39,471 nucleotides of DNA from Piscirickettsiaceae bacterium CG07_land_8_20_14_0_80_44_28. GTDB lineage: Bacteria > Pseudomonadota > Gammaproteobacteria > Thiomicrospirales > Thiomicrospiraceae. Every line of letters starts with the position of its first letter. The stretch's first letter is position 1. A program made the translations under genes and the position numbers. Shown here piece by piece: positions 1 through 8,252 of this stretch. Where the stretch lies: the NCBI GenBank assembly GCA_002779995.1, contig PEWX01000034.1:1-39471 (forward strand), read 5' to 3'. The notes under the pieces are model-generated. The model did no database searches. It was given only the letters and a program-made list of their open reading frames with translations, and was not told the DNA's origin.

Positions 1-25
1 AGCCCTTTCTTAATGAGTGTCGAGG

Positions 26-41
26 GTCGATGCGTATCGAC
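26..41. repeat. Small palindrome upstream of rpsT
   Basis: GTCGAT and ATCGAC are separated by GCGT, giving a 6-bp hairpin or operator-sized palindrome about 36 nt before the rpsT start. No T-tract follows. It could be a leader structure or part of an upstream gene's 3' end, and the window edge prevents a decision. Confidence 0.3.
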
Positions 42-77
42 GACAAAACTATTGAAATCAAATTTTGGAGTATTTAA

Positions 78-341
78 ATGGCAAATTCAGTACAAGCAAC
101 GAAAAGAGCAAGACAGGCCGAAAAAAGTCGTCAACACAATGCCAGTATGCGTTCAGAAATGCGTACGACGGTCAAAAAAGTGATGGCAGCCATTGATTCG
201 GGTGATCAAGCCGCAGCAAACGCTGCCTTTAAAGTTGCGCAATCTAGCTTAGATGGTATGGCTCGTAAAGGCATTATTGCTAAAAACAAGGCTTCACGCA
301 GCAAAAGTCGCATCAATGCACGCATCAAGGCAATGGCTTAA
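78..341 (+). CDS. rpsT: 30S ribosomal protein S20
   Basis: This is S20, a primary-binding protein of the 30S subunit that contacts 16S rRNA in the small-subunit body. The 87-residue product is the usual length and very basic. It opens [13 protein letters not shown] and ends with the Lys/Arg/Ala-rich helical stretch [15 protein letters not shown] typical of the family. A TTGGAG Shine-Dalgarno lies 7 nt before the ATG. It appears monocistronic, since a strong hairpin terminator follows 30 nt after the stop. In enterobacteria S20 represses its own translation; nothing here tests that. Identification is secure. Confidence 0.97.
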   Translation: MANSVQATKRARQAEKSRQHNASMRSEMRTTVKKVMAAIDSGDQAAANAAFKVAQSSLDGMARKGIIAKNKASRSKSRINARIKAMA

Positions 342-370
342 TGCTTTAATTCTGTTGTCTAGATCGATTA

Positions 371-392
371 AAAACCAGGCTTGCCTGGTTTT
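371..392 (+). terminator. Rho-independent terminator of rpsT
   Basis: The arms AAAACCAGGC and GCCTGGTTTT are separated by TT and followed by more T residues (393-395). The stem is the window's CCAGG/CCTGG palindrome opened by a small insertion, so it resembles the CCAGGCCTGG repeat family. Confidence 0.85.
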
Positions 393-492
393 TTTATGCC
401 TGCTATTTATGGCTGATCTAGAGAGAAACTCTGACCCGAACAGCATTAGTCGGTAAAATAGCCCTACATTTACTTCAGCAAAGAATTCTCTT

Positions 493-2040
493 TTGAAAAC
501 GATATTAAAAGCAACAGCAACCGTCGGTGGTATGACGCTGATTTCTCGAATCTTAGGGTTTGTGCGAGATATGGTGATCGCGCGTTATTTTGGTGCCTCA
601 GCAGGGGCAGATGCGTTTTTTGTGGCGTTTAAAATCCCTAATTTTTTTCGCCGATTATTTGCTGAAGGGGCTTTTTCTCAGGCTTTTGTTCCTGTTCTAG
701 CAGATGTGCGTGAACAAGGTGGTTTGGCATCGGTTAAGCAATTAGTGGATGCGATCTTAACGCGCCTTGGCGGGATCTTGTTATTGTTAACGGCATTTGG
801 CGTATTTGGTTCAACCCTGTGGATGTGGGTTTTTGCGCCAGGGTTTGTTGATGATCCCGAAAAATTCCAATTGGCAGCGGATATGCTGTCGATTACTTTT
901 CCTTACCTATTGTTGATTTCTTTAGTGGCTTTTTCATCGGCTATTTTGAACACTTACAATCAATTTGCCGTGCCCGCTTTCACACCGGTGCTTTTAAACC
1001 TGGTGTTGATTTCATTTGCGATTTGGGTATCACCTTTGTTGGATATCCCGGTGATGGCACTTGCTTGGGGGGTGTTGGTGGCAGGGGTGATTCAGTTGCT
1101 GTTTCATGTGCCCTTTTTAAAACGGTTAGGTTTGTTGCCCAGACCTTCATTCAAACCCAATGACGGAGTAGATGAGGTCAAGCGGTTGATGTTACCCGCC
1201 CTTTTTGGTGTGTCAGTCGCGCAAATCAATTTGTTGGTGGATACTGTGTTGGCCTCGTTTTTGGTCACGGGTTCTGTGTCTTGGCTATATTATTCCGACC
1301 GATTAATGGAATTTCCGTTGGGGGTGTTTGGGGTGGCTTTGGCGACGGTGGTGCTGCCAGGTTTGTCAAAAAAGGCGGCTTTGAAGGATTGGCAAGGGTT
1401 TGAAGCGGATATTGATTTTGCGCTTCGACTGGTGTTGGTTATTGGGGTGCCCGCTACATTTGGATTGTTGCTGTTGGCCGAGCCATTAATTATCAGTTTG
1501 TTCTTTTATGGCGCCTTTACCGAAATGGATGTGCATATGTCCGGAATGAGTTTAATGGCTTATTCATTTGGTTTATTGGGCTTTATTCTGGTTAAAATTC
1601 TGGCGCCTGCTTTTTATGCGCGCAAGGATATGAAAACGCCTGTAAAAATAGCGGTGGCGGCTTTGGTGACCAATGTGGTGATGAATCTGGCACTGATTGG
1701 GCCTTTTGCCCATGTGGGGCTGGCCGCTGCCACCACTTTGTCTGCTTTTATGAATGCCGGGCTATTGTATTGGTTCTTGGTTAAAAACCAGGTGTTTAAG
1801 CCTTTGCCCGGTTGGCAGCAATTGTTTTTACAAGTGGGCGTTGCAAATGGCGTTTTGATCGCATTTATATTAGGCTTGCGCCCGGAAATATCACAATGGC
1901 TAGCGTTTGGTGCTTGGGTTCGGATTAGTTGGTTATTGGGTTTGGTGTTGGGTGCAATACTGCTTTATGCTTTGGTTTTATGGTTGCTTGGCATTCACCC
2001 GAAAACTGTTTTAAAACCTGTTACCCCCCGCAAAAAATAG
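493..2040 (+). CDS. murJ: Lipid II flippase MurJ
   Basis: MurJ (MviN family, MOP superfamily) moves lipid II across the inner membrane for peptidoglycan synthesis. The 515-residue protein is almost entirely hydrophobic helices (about 14). It carries the family N-terminus MTLISRILGFVRD near residue 14 and the PNFFRRLFAEGAFSQAFVP motif near residues 50-68. The start is TTG: an in-frame stop lies at 454-456 and no ATG or GTG occurs before family-conserved residues begin. No strong Shine-Dalgarno is visible, so translation may be modest. The gene follows rpsT and converges on hslO. Its stop codon is joined directly to a 22-bp perfect palindrome. Confidence 0.95.
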   Translation: MKTILKATATVGGMTLISRILGFVRDMVIARYFGASAGADAFFVAFKIPNFFRRLFAEGAFSQAFVPVLADVREQGGLASVKQLVDAILTRLGGILLLLTAFGVFGSTLWMWVFAPGFVDDPEKFQLAADMLSITFPYLLLISLVAFSSAILNTYNQFAVPAFTPVLLNLVLISFAIWVSPLLDIPVMALAWGVLVAGVIQLLFHVPFLKRLGLLPRPSFKPNDGVDEVKRLMLPALFGVSVAQINLLVDTVLASFLVTGSVSWLYYSDRLMEFPLGVFGVALATVVLPGLSKKAALKDWQGFEADIDFALRLVLVIGVPATFGLLLLAEPLIISLFFYGAFTEMDVHMSGMSLMAYSFGLLGFILVKILAPAFYARKDMKTPVKIAVAALVTNVVMNLALIGPFAHVGLAAATTLSAFMNAGLLYWFLVKNQVFKPLPGWQQLFLQVGVANGVLIAFILGLRPEISQWLAFGAWVRISWLLGLVLGAILLYALVLWLLGIHPKTVLKPVTPRKK

Positions 2041-2056
2041 CCAGGCCTGGCTATTT
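2035..2056. terminator. Palindromic bidirectional terminator between murJ and hslO
   Basis: This is a perfect 22-bp palindrome: AAATAG, then CCAGGCCTGG, then CTATTT. The murJ stop TAG is inside the left arm. A-rich and T-rich flanks on the two sides fit a terminator serving both convergent genes. The central 10 bp is a copy of the window-wide repeat. Confidence 0.65.
2041..2050. repeat. CCAGGCCTGG palindrome, copy 1
   Basis: Exact copy, immediately after the murJ stop codon (gap 0 nt), forming the core of the terminator-like palindrome. Confidence 0.9.
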
Positions 2057-2091
2057 CTGAGGTGTTTTGGCGGGATTTAAGCCTGTTGGGT

Positions 2092-2955
2092 TTAGTGCTG
2101 TTGCTGGGTTTGATTGGGTTCTGCAAAGATGCGATCAACATCGGATTTATTGAAACGGAAGTGCTTTCCGCACATTTCATTATGAATCACCACTTCACCT
2201 TCGTCTGCTAAAATCTGACGAACTTCAGTTTCGCCTAAAGACTTCAGCATGGTTTCAACATTTTCAATATCTTGCGGGCAGTCGTATTGAACCGTTTCAG
2301 CCGCGAAGCATTCGACGGTTTCTTCATGGAATAATCGATGCAATAATGTGGCGGCATCGCAATCAATCAGTTCTGCTGGTTTGACGGTGTGGCTTAAGTG
2401 AGAAATTCTTTCCCAGCCATCTGGATCGTGATGATCGGTGGTGGGCATTTTTTGTATTAAGACACCCCCAATCGCTTGATCTGTCGCGGCGAGCCATAAT
2501 TTTGACGGCAGCTGCTCGGATTGACTTAAAAAATTCTCAAAGGCTTCCGTAATGGTGTTGGCTTCCCGGGGAACATAAGATTGGAAGAAATGCTGAGTTT
2601 GGGTGTTTTCAAGCGTCACTAAAATTTGACCATCCCCTAACAGGGCATCCAAACCGCTCTGCGTTGTTAGGGTGCGGTTGGTTTTGGCAACCCCACGAAT
2701 GCCTAGCGAGTGGGTCACCTGTACCACCATTAAATGAACCGGACCCGAACCTTGTACTTGGATTGAGACTTTTCCTTGATGTTTCATGCCGTTGGCCAGC
2801 ATAATGGCTACTGCGGTCAGCTCTCCTAATATTTGTGTTAAGGCAGGTGGATAATGACGGTCTTCGATCATTTTTTGCCAGGCCTGGTGAATATTGAGGT
2901 GTTGACCTCGGATATCAAGGTCTTTAAATAGAAAGCGTTGGATAGAATCAGTCAT
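2092..2955 (-). CDS. hslO: Hsp33 family chaperone, atypical redox switch
   Basis: Hsp33 is a cytosolic holdase chaperone that is activated when oxidation releases zinc from four C-terminal cysteines (CxC and CxxC). The 287-residue length and overall sequence fit the family: the N-terminal domain opens with FLFKDLDIRGQ, and LGETEVRQILADEGEVVIHNE precedes the last cysteine. Aligned by eye with the E. coli protein, the CxC is CPQ here (only the first Cys kept) and the CxxC is NEMC (only the last Cys kept). A further cysteine lies about ten residues upstream, in VECFAAE. Canonical four-Cys zinc binding therefore looks impossible. It is last in the minus-strand block, 9 nt after lipA. The gene contains one palindrome copy encoding HQAW. 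Confidence 0.9.
   Translation of the reverse strand: MTDSIQRFLFKDLDIRGQHLNIHQAWQKMIEDRHYPPALTQILGELTAVAIMLANGMKHQGKVSIQVQGSGPVHLMVVQVTHSLGIRGVAKTNRTLTTQSGLDALLGDGQILVTLENTQTQHFFQSYVPREANTITEAFENFLSQSEQLPSKLWLAATDQAIGGVLIQKMPTTDHHDPDGWERISHLSHTVKPAELIDCDAATLLHRLFHEETVECFAAETVQYDCPQDIENVETMLKSLGETEVRQILADEGEVVIHNEMCGKHFRFNKSDVDRIFAEPNQTQQQH
2879..2888. repeat. CCAGGCCTGG palindrome, copy 2 (in hslO)
   Basis: Exact copy inside hslO. Read on the coding strand it is CAC CAG GCC TGG CAA, encoding HQAWQ. It has the usual flanks (CA before, C after) on the minus strand. Confidence 0.9.
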
Positions 2956-2964
2956 AAGGTTTGG

Positions 2965-3969
2965 TTACTCCGAAAATTGTCCTTGAGCTTGAAGGTCAGC
3001 ATGATAAGAAGATCGAACCATGGGGCCTGATGCGACGTGTTGAAAGCCCATTTTGATACCGGCTATTTCCAGTTGTTTAAAGGCTTCAGGCGTCCAATAG
3101 TGTTGCACCGGGAGATGGTAATCGGAAGGTTGTAAGTATTGGCCGATGGTCAGCATGTCTACTTGGTGGGCACGAAGGTCTTGCATGACGTCGATAATTT
3201 CATCAAAGCTTTCTCCCAAACCGACCATGAGTCCTGATTTTGTTAAGGTTTCAGGGCGAAGCTGCTTGAAGGTTTTTAATAATGTGAGTGAGGCTTGGTA
3301 GTCCGCACCGGGTCTGGCGTCGGCATAGAGCCTGGGGATGGTTTCCAGATTGTGGTTCATAATATCGGGAGCGGTTTTCGCCAAGGTGTTGAGAGCAACG
3401 GTTAAGCGTCCGCGAAAATCGGGTACAAGCGTTTCAATTTTAACCTTCGGCGTTTGTTGGCGGATGGCGCTGATACAGTCGCTAAAGTGTTGGGCGCCGC
3501 CATCGCGGAGGTCATCTCTGTCAACTGAGGTAATGACGACATAGTTGAGATTCATTGCGGCAATGGTTTTGGCTAGCTGAAGGGGTTCTTCTGCATTGAG
3601 TGGCTTGGGTCGTCCATGGGTGACATCACAAAATGGGCATTTTCGGGTGCAAATATGCCCCATAACCATAAAGGTGGCTGTGCCATGCCCAAAGCATTCC
3701 CCTAAATTCGGACAGGAGGCTTCTTCACAAACCGAATTTAATCCTTGTTGTCTGAGTATGGTTTTCAGTTCTTTTACTCGGCCAATATGCTTTGCGGGTG
3801 GGAGTTTGGCTTTTATCCAAGCCGGTTTTTTGAGCTTGGGTTGACCGGGGTCGGGTTTGTTTTTTAGGGACTTGGTTTTATATTCGCCTTTAGACATATT
3901 GGCCTTGCGGGATTTTAGGCTTTGCGTTAGTTGTTCAACAGCGATTTCTTGATATTGGGGTGCACTCAT
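2965..3969 (-). CDS. lipA: Lipoyl synthase (radical SAM)
   Basis: LipA inserts two sulfurs into protein-bound octanoyl groups to form lipoyl cofactors for 2-oxoacid dehydrogenases and glycine cleavage. Both Fe-S clusters are visible: the auxiliary cluster motif [12 protein letters not shown] and the radical-SAM motif CTRKCPFC. The C-terminal RSSYHAD carries the conserved serine. I choose the ATG at 3969 (334 residues), which has GGAAGG 8 nt upstream; a TTG at 3999 would add ten residues and has no such site. The N-terminus is longer and more basic than minimal homologues. The gene lies 33 nt after lipB, the classic order. Confidence 0.96.
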   Translation of the reverse strand: MSAPQYQEIAVEQLTQSLKSRKANMSKGEYKTKSLKNKPDPGQPKLKKPAWIKAKLPPAKHIGRVKELKTILRQQGLNSVCEEASCPNLGECFGHGTATFMVMGHICTRKCPFCDVTHGRPKPLNAEEPLQLAKTIAAMNLNYVVITSVDRDDLRDGGAQHFSDCISAIRQQTPKVKIETLVPDFRGRLTVALNTLAKTAPDIMNHNLETIPRLYADARPGADYQASLTLLKTFKQLRPETLTKSGLMVGLGESFDEIIDVMQDLRAHQVDMLTIGQYLQPSDYHLPVQHYWTPEAFKQLEIAGIKMGFQHVASGPMVRSSYHADLQAQGQFSE

Positions 3970-4002
3970 ACCGATGGCCTTCCATTTTAGCGTAACCAAC
4001 TA

Positions 4003-4641
4003 TTATACCTGAGGGGTTGGTGGGTTTGCCTGAAGTTGCTCGATCAGTATTTCTGTGAGTCGGGTTTGAAGTGCGTCAATGTTTGGGGTCGATTGCCAGT
4101 CACGAACCTGAGTCATTTTAATGTTTGCTAGGCCACAAGGGGTGATCCATTGAAAAGGGGTCATATCCATATCAACATTCAGCGACAGGCCGTGATAGGT
4201 TCGATGTTTGCGAACTTTAAGGCCGAGCGAGGCAATTTTTTGGTCATCAACATAGACGCCGGGGGCATCTGCTTTGGCAGTGGCTGGAATATTGATTTCT
4301 GATAAGAGAGTAATGAGCGATTGTTCCATCAGGGTAACGAAGGCTCTAACGCCCAATTTTAAACGATTTAAGTCTAGCAAAAGATAACAAATGAGTTGCC
4401 CCGGGCCATGATAGGTGACCTGGCCGCCACGATCCGTTTGAATAATAGGGATGGCATTTTCAAACGCGGCTGGGTGCAGATGGTGTTGTTGACCATTCAG
4501 CCCTTGAGTGAAGGTGGGCGGATGTTGGCATAGCCAAATTTCATCAGCTGTTTCTGAGGTACGTTGATTGGTAAATGTCTGCATGGCTTGCCAGGTCGTT
4601 TCATAGGGGGTGATCCCCAGTGTTTTGATAAGGATGGTCAT
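4003..4641 (-). CDS. lipB: Octanoyltransferase LipB
   Basis: LipB transfers octanoate from acyl-carrier protein to lipoyl domains, the step before LipA. The 212-residue protein shows the family landmarks RGGQVTYHGPGQL, the lysine motif DQKIASLGLKV and the catalytic cysteine in TPCGLANI. It sits between ybeD (8 nt upstream) and lipA (33 nt downstream), as in E. coli, so the three are probably co-transcribed. Confidence 0.95.
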   Translation of the reverse strand: MTILIKTLGITPYETTWQAMQTFTNQRTSETADEIWLCQHPPTFTQGLNGQQHHLHPAAFENAIPIIQTDRGGQVTYHGPGQLICYLLLDLNRLKLGVRAFVTLMEQSLITLLSEINIPATAKADAPGVYVDDQKIASLGLKVRKHRTYHGLSLNVDMDMTPFQWITPCGLANIKMTQVRDWQSTPNIDALQTRLTEILIEQLQANPPTPQV

Positions 4642-4649
4642 GGAAGGCG

Positions 4650-4928
4650 TTAGAGGGTCATCAGTACTTCTGGATGGGCTTTAAGATCACCATAAATTGC
4701 ATGGAGTTGTTTTAGGCTAGTGGCCTCGAAGTGGATATTGACAGAAATAAATTTTTTGCCTTTGGAGTCTTTGATATGCATTTTATCTCGAGTCGTCTCC
4801 GGTGCATACTTTTGAGTGATTTCAAAAACCGTATTCATAAAGGATTCAGTGTTGTGCCCCATGGCTTTAAGTTGGAAGTCACAGGGGAATTCCATCAGGG
4901 TTTCTTCGGAATGTAAATCAACAGTCAT
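4650..4928 (-). CDS. ybeD: YbeD/DUF493 family protein
   Basis: This small 92-residue protein has an ACT-like fold in characterised relatives. It is recognised by the N-terminal MEFPCDFQLKAMG, the SVNIHFEATSLKQLHAIY segment and its position between the dacA region and lipB. No enzymatic role is established and no catalytic motif is seen. A role in regulating its neighbours has been suggested from synteny only. Confidence 0.88.
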   Translation of the reverse strand: MTVDLHSEETLMEFPCDFQLKAMGHNTESFMNTVFEITQKYAPETTRDKMHIKDSKGKKFISVNIHFEATSLKQLHAIYGDLKAHPEVLMTL

Positions 4929-4936
4929 GACACGCT

Positions 4937-5818
4937 CTAATGGGTTGTTTGTTCAATAAAAGTTTGTATTTCACGATCAAAATAGCATTGAAAACGCTGC
5001 CAAATTTCACCAGGCCTGCCATTGCCAACCGGTTGGTTGTTGAGTTGGGTAACGGGCACCGCATTTTTAGTGGAACTGGTTAACCAAATCTCATCTGCCG
5101 TCTCTAAGTCTTTTTGGCTTAAGGGTTTTTCGATGAATTGGATTTGATGGGATTCTGCCAGTTTTAAAATGACACTACGGGTTATGCCGGGTAAAATCTG
5201 GGTGCCATTGGGTGGCGTGAAAAGTGTTTGGTCTTTAAGGATAAAGACATTGTTTGAGGTGCCTTCGGCAACCTGCCCATCAGGTTTAATGAGAATTGCA
5301 TCTTGGGCGCCTTGTTGTTGAGCGGCCATTTTTAACAGGATATTGGGGAGTAGGGTGATGGCTTTTATATCGCATCGTAACCAGCGAATATCTTCTAAGG
5401 TAATGGCGCTGATGCCATTTTCGACAATCGTACTGGCAAGCGGCTTTAGCTCGTTACTGTAAATGTAGAGGGTTGGCGTTAAATCGGGTTCTGGCAAGTG
5501 ATCTCGTTGTAGTTGAACGCCACGGGTAACTTGAATATAAAGATATTGATTTTGCCAAGGGTGTAAGTGAACGATTTTATATAATAATTTTTGCCAGTCA
5601 TTATCTGTTAAGGGGTTGAGTATGCTGGTTGCCTCTAAACTGTGTTTGAGTCGTTCTATATGGGCATCCAGTGTAAAGATTTGCTTTTGGTATACGGGGA
5701 TCACTTCATAAACCCCGTCACCAAATAGGAAGCCCCTGTCTTGCGTTGAAATTTTAGCCTTTTCGAGGGGCAAATAATCGCCATTTAAATAAGCTATCTG
5801 TACCGTTTTGTCTGACAT
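4937..5818 (-). CDS. dat: Class IV PLP aminotransferase, probable D-alanine transaminase
   Basis: This is a fold-type IV pyridoxal-phosphate aminotransferase (293 residues). The N-terminal DRGFLFGDGVYEV and the Lys motif DIKAITLLPN (likely PLP lysine), followed by EGTSNNVF and a late LTSSTKNAVPV, match D-amino-acid transaminases better than branched-chain ones. It would interconvert D-alanine and D-glutamate with their 2-oxoacids. It lies 5 nt downstream of a DD-carboxypeptidase that releases D-Ala, suggesting D-Ala recycling or disposal. Branched-chain aminotransferase or aminodeoxychorismate lyase are the alternatives. The gene contains a one-mismatch copy of the palindrome at 5010-5019. 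Confidence 0.85.
   Translation of the reverse strand: MSDKTVQIAYLNGDYLPLEKAKISTQDRGFLFGDGVYEVIPVYQKQIFTLDAHIERLKHSLEATSILNPLTDNDWQKLLYKIVHLHPWQNQYLYIQVTRGVQLQRDHLPEPDLTPTLYIYSNELKPLASTIVENGISAITLEDIRWLRCDIKAITLLPNILLKMAAQQQGAQDAILIKPDGQVAEGTSNNVFILKDQTLFTPPNGTQILPGITRSVILKLAESHQIQFIEKPLSQKDLETADEIWLTSSTKNAVPVTQLNNQPVGNGRPGEIWQRFQCYFDREIQTFIEQTTH
5010..5019. repeat. CCAGGCCTGG-like palindrome, one mismatch (in dat)
   Basis: CCAGGCCTGC, with the typical CA flank on its left. It encodes the RPG of GRPGE on the coding strand, a third codon frame relative to the hslO and pheT copies. Confidence 0.6.
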
Positions 5819-5823
5819 AAATT

Positions 5824-7014
5824 TTAAAGTCCTAAAAACCCGAATAAGCGACTGAGAAGCTGTTTGATTTGGTCAATAATTTTTTTAAAGAATGAGCCTT
5901 CTTCGACATCATTGAGTGCGACCAGAGGACGCTCGATGAGGACTTCGTTATTGAAAGAGATATAGAGTTTTCCAAGTGCTTGGCCTTTTTTAACCGGCGC
6001 AGTGATTTGAGCGTCAATAGAAGATTCAATCACCAAGTTTTTGTATTGACCTCTTGGAATGGTGACATGCAGCGAATCGGTTAAGCCCAGTTCAATCATA
6101 TCCTGTTTGCCTTCCCATATCCGTGCCTCATTCAAACGCTGACCCGGGGCATAGAGCTTATGCGTTTCAAAAAAACGAAATCCGTAGTTTAAGAGTTTCT
6201 GACTTTCTTGTACGCGCTGTTTTGCGCTTTCGGCGCCGAGTAAGACGGAAATTAAACGCATATTATCACGCTTTGCGGAGGTCACAAGGCAATAACCGGC
6301 TGACTCTGTATGACCCGTTTTTAGACCATCGACACTGGCATCTTGCCATAACAGTTTATTACGGTTGTATTGGGTGATGCCATTATAGGTGAATTTTTTT
6401 TCTGAATACCATTTGTATTCATCCGGAAAGTTCTTGATCAGTGCTTTCGTTAAGATAGCAAGGTCTTTCGCCGTGGTGTAATGGTCAGGATGCGGGAGTC
6501 CGGTTGCATTGACATAATGGGTGTCTGTCATGTCCAGAGACTGAGCATATCGATTCATGAGTTCAGCAAACACTTCTTCACTACCGGCGACATGTTCTGC
6601 TAAGGCCACGCTGGCATCGTTACCGGATTGAATCACCATGCCTTTAATAAGATCTTGAACGGTTACTTTTTTGCCAACTTCTATAAACATTCTAGAACCC
6701 GGCATTTGCCACGCTTTGGTTGAAATGGTGACTTCATCATTCATTTGGATGGTGCCATTTTTCAATTCACTGATTACCACATAGCCGGTCATGATTTTGG
6801 TTAAGCTGGCTGGCTCAATCCTGCTTTCTGGATCCTTGCTGGCGATGGTTTTGCCACTGTCAAAATCGACAAGCACATAGGCGGTTGCTTGAATATTGGG
6901 CGCCGATGGCGTGACATGCGGCACAATGGGAGTTGGAGAGGGTGTTTCCCGGGCTTCGGCATAGCCGATATTGGCGATTAGAAGTGTCAAAAATAAAGCA
7001 AAAATCTTGGTCAT
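5824..7014 (-). CDS. dacA: D-alanyl-D-alanine carboxypeptidase (PBP5/6 type)
   Basis: This low-molecular-weight penicillin-binding protein trims the terminal D-Ala from pentapeptide stems in the periplasm. There is a signal peptide at residues 1-21 (MTKIFALFLTLLIANIGYAEA). All three active-site motifs are present: SLTK near residue 71, SGN near 133 and KTGH near 233. A C-terminal beta domain follows, and the last approximately 20 residues (FFKKIIDQIKQLLSRLFGF) form the amphipathic membrane anchor typical of PBP5. The 396-residue length is normal. It stands 107 nt downstream of rodA, so it may have its own promoter, and it runs into the aminotransferase, ybeD and lip genes. Confidence 0.95.
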   Translation of the reverse strand: MTKIFALFLTLLIANIGYAEARETPSPTPIVPHVTPSAPNIQATAYVLVDFDSGKTIASKDPESRIEPASLTKIMTGYVVISELKNGTIQMNDEVTISTKAWQMPGSRMFIEVGKKVTVQDLIKGMVIQSGNDASVALAEHVAGSEEVFAELMNRYAQSLDMTDTHYVNATGLPHPDHYTTAKDLAILTKALIKNFPDEYKWYSEKKFTYNGITQYNRNKLLWQDASVDGLKTGHTESAGYCLVTSAKRDNMRLISVLLGAESAKQRVQESQKLLNYGFRFFETHKLYAPGQRLNEARIWEGKQDMIELGLTDSLHVTIPRGQYKNLVIESSIDAQITAPVKKGQALGKLYISFNNEVLIERPLVALNDVEEGSFFKKIIDQIKQLLSRLFGFLGL

Positions 7015-7121
7015 TTGGGTAAGGTCTTTTTAGCTATTAATAGTTTTTATAATTTAACATATCCGCGCTTAAAGCTAAAGCTATCAAGTGCTTTTAGGGG
7101 CATAAGTTTTATTCAGAGGGG

Positions 7122-8252
7122 TTAGGATGTCAGTAGTTTTTTATGGGTATGGATTGACATTAATATGCCAAAACTGATCATTAGCGTGACCATTGAACTC
7201 CCGCCATAGCTTAATAGAGGAAGGGGGAGTCCGACGACAGGAAGGATGCCGCTGACCATACCAATATTGACAAACACATAGACAAATAATGTCATCACAA
7301 GGCTTGCCGCTGTGAGACGCGCAAAATTATCCTGTGCTTGAGAGGCAATATAGAGTCCGCGAGCCATCACTAAAAAATACAGGGTTAATAGTGCGACTAC
7401 GCCAATTAATCCAAATTCCTCGGCAAAAACTGCAAAAATAAAGTCAGTCGTACTTTCGGGTAAAAATTCTAAGTGAGCCTGAGTGCTGCCCATTAATCCT
7501 TTGCCTTCCAGACCGCCTGATCCAATAGCGATTTTCGATTGAATAATGTGATAGCCGGTTCCAAGGGGATCTGACTCAGGATTGAGGAAAGTGAGTACGC
7601 GTTGCTTTTGGTAGTCGTACATATAAAAATTCCAAATAATCGGTAAGCTGGCTGCGACGATGGCAATGCTTGAGGTAATCCAACGCCATGAAAGGCCGGC
7701 AAAGAAAAGAACAAATAATCCACTCATGGCAATCAAAATGGAGGTGCCAAGGTCTGGTTGAATAATAATGAGGCCTGCAATCAGACCAACCAGTGCGATG
7801 CCGATTAACATTTTTTTAGGGGATGGCGGGAAGGTATCATGTGAATAAAGCCAAGCCAACATCATGGGTAATCCCAGTTTCATAATTTCAGCGGGTTGAA
7901 ATTTGATGACACCAAGATCCAGCCATCGTTTTGCGCCCTTGCCGATCTCTCCAAACAAAATAACGCTTATGAGCATGATGGTGCCGACGAGAAAAATCCA
8001 TGGTGTATAAACACGCATAATATTGGGGGGGATCTGGGCAAAGAAAAGCATCAACGCAAAGGCAAAGCCAACACGGGTTAGATGACGAATCAACACGTTT
8101 AGGTCGCTTCCCGAAGCACTGTAAACGATTAAAGATCCGGTAATAATCAGTAGAAAAATACCCAGCAGAAGCCAACTATCCAAGTGCATGGAAAACCAAA
8201 TCCCTTTCTTTTGACGATATACTTTTTCTCGCTGGGGTAAATCAATTCTCAT
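7122..8252 (-). CDS. rodA: Rod-shape SEDS peptidoglycan polymerase RodA
   Basis: RodA is the SEDS-family glycosyltransferase of the elongasome, partnering with PBP2. The 376-residue, roughly ten-helix protein shows the family stretches KGAKRWLDLG, FQPAEIMKLGLPM, QPDLGTS and, near the C-terminus, GLPLPLLSYGGSS. The start overlaps the mrdA 3' end by 11 nt, consistent with translational coupling of the two partners. Confidence 0.96.
   Translation of the reverse strand: MRIDLPQREKVYRQKKGIWFSMHLDSWLLLGIFLLIITGSLIVYSASGSDLNVLIRHLTRVGFAFALMLFFAQIPPNIMRVYTPWIFLVGTIMLISVILFGEIGKGAKRWLDLGVIKFQPAEIMKLGLPMMLAWLYSHDTFPPSPKKMLIGIALVGLIAGLIIIQPDLGTSILIAMSGLFVLFFAGLSWRWITSSIAIVAASLPIIWNFYMYDYQKQRVLTFLNPESDPLGTGYHIIQSKIAIGSGGLEGKGLMGSTQAHLEFLPESTTDFIFAVFAEEFGLIGVVALLTLYFLVMARGLYIASQAQDNFARLTAASLVMTLFVYVFVNIGMVSGILPVVGLPLPLLSYGGSSMVTLMISFGILMSIHTHKKLLTS

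Noticed and set aside
253-456. Second-frame ORF across the rpsT 3' end
   Set aside because: It overlaps rpsT out of frame and runs through the terminator hairpin.
2965-3999. TTG-started LipA of 344 residues
   Set aside because: The ATG at 3969 has a clear Shine-Dalgarno and the added ten residues are not family-like.
7015-7121. Possible dacA promoter on the minus strand
   Set aside because: TTGATA and several TATA-like hexamers exist, but none at 16-18 bp spacing; too weak to call.
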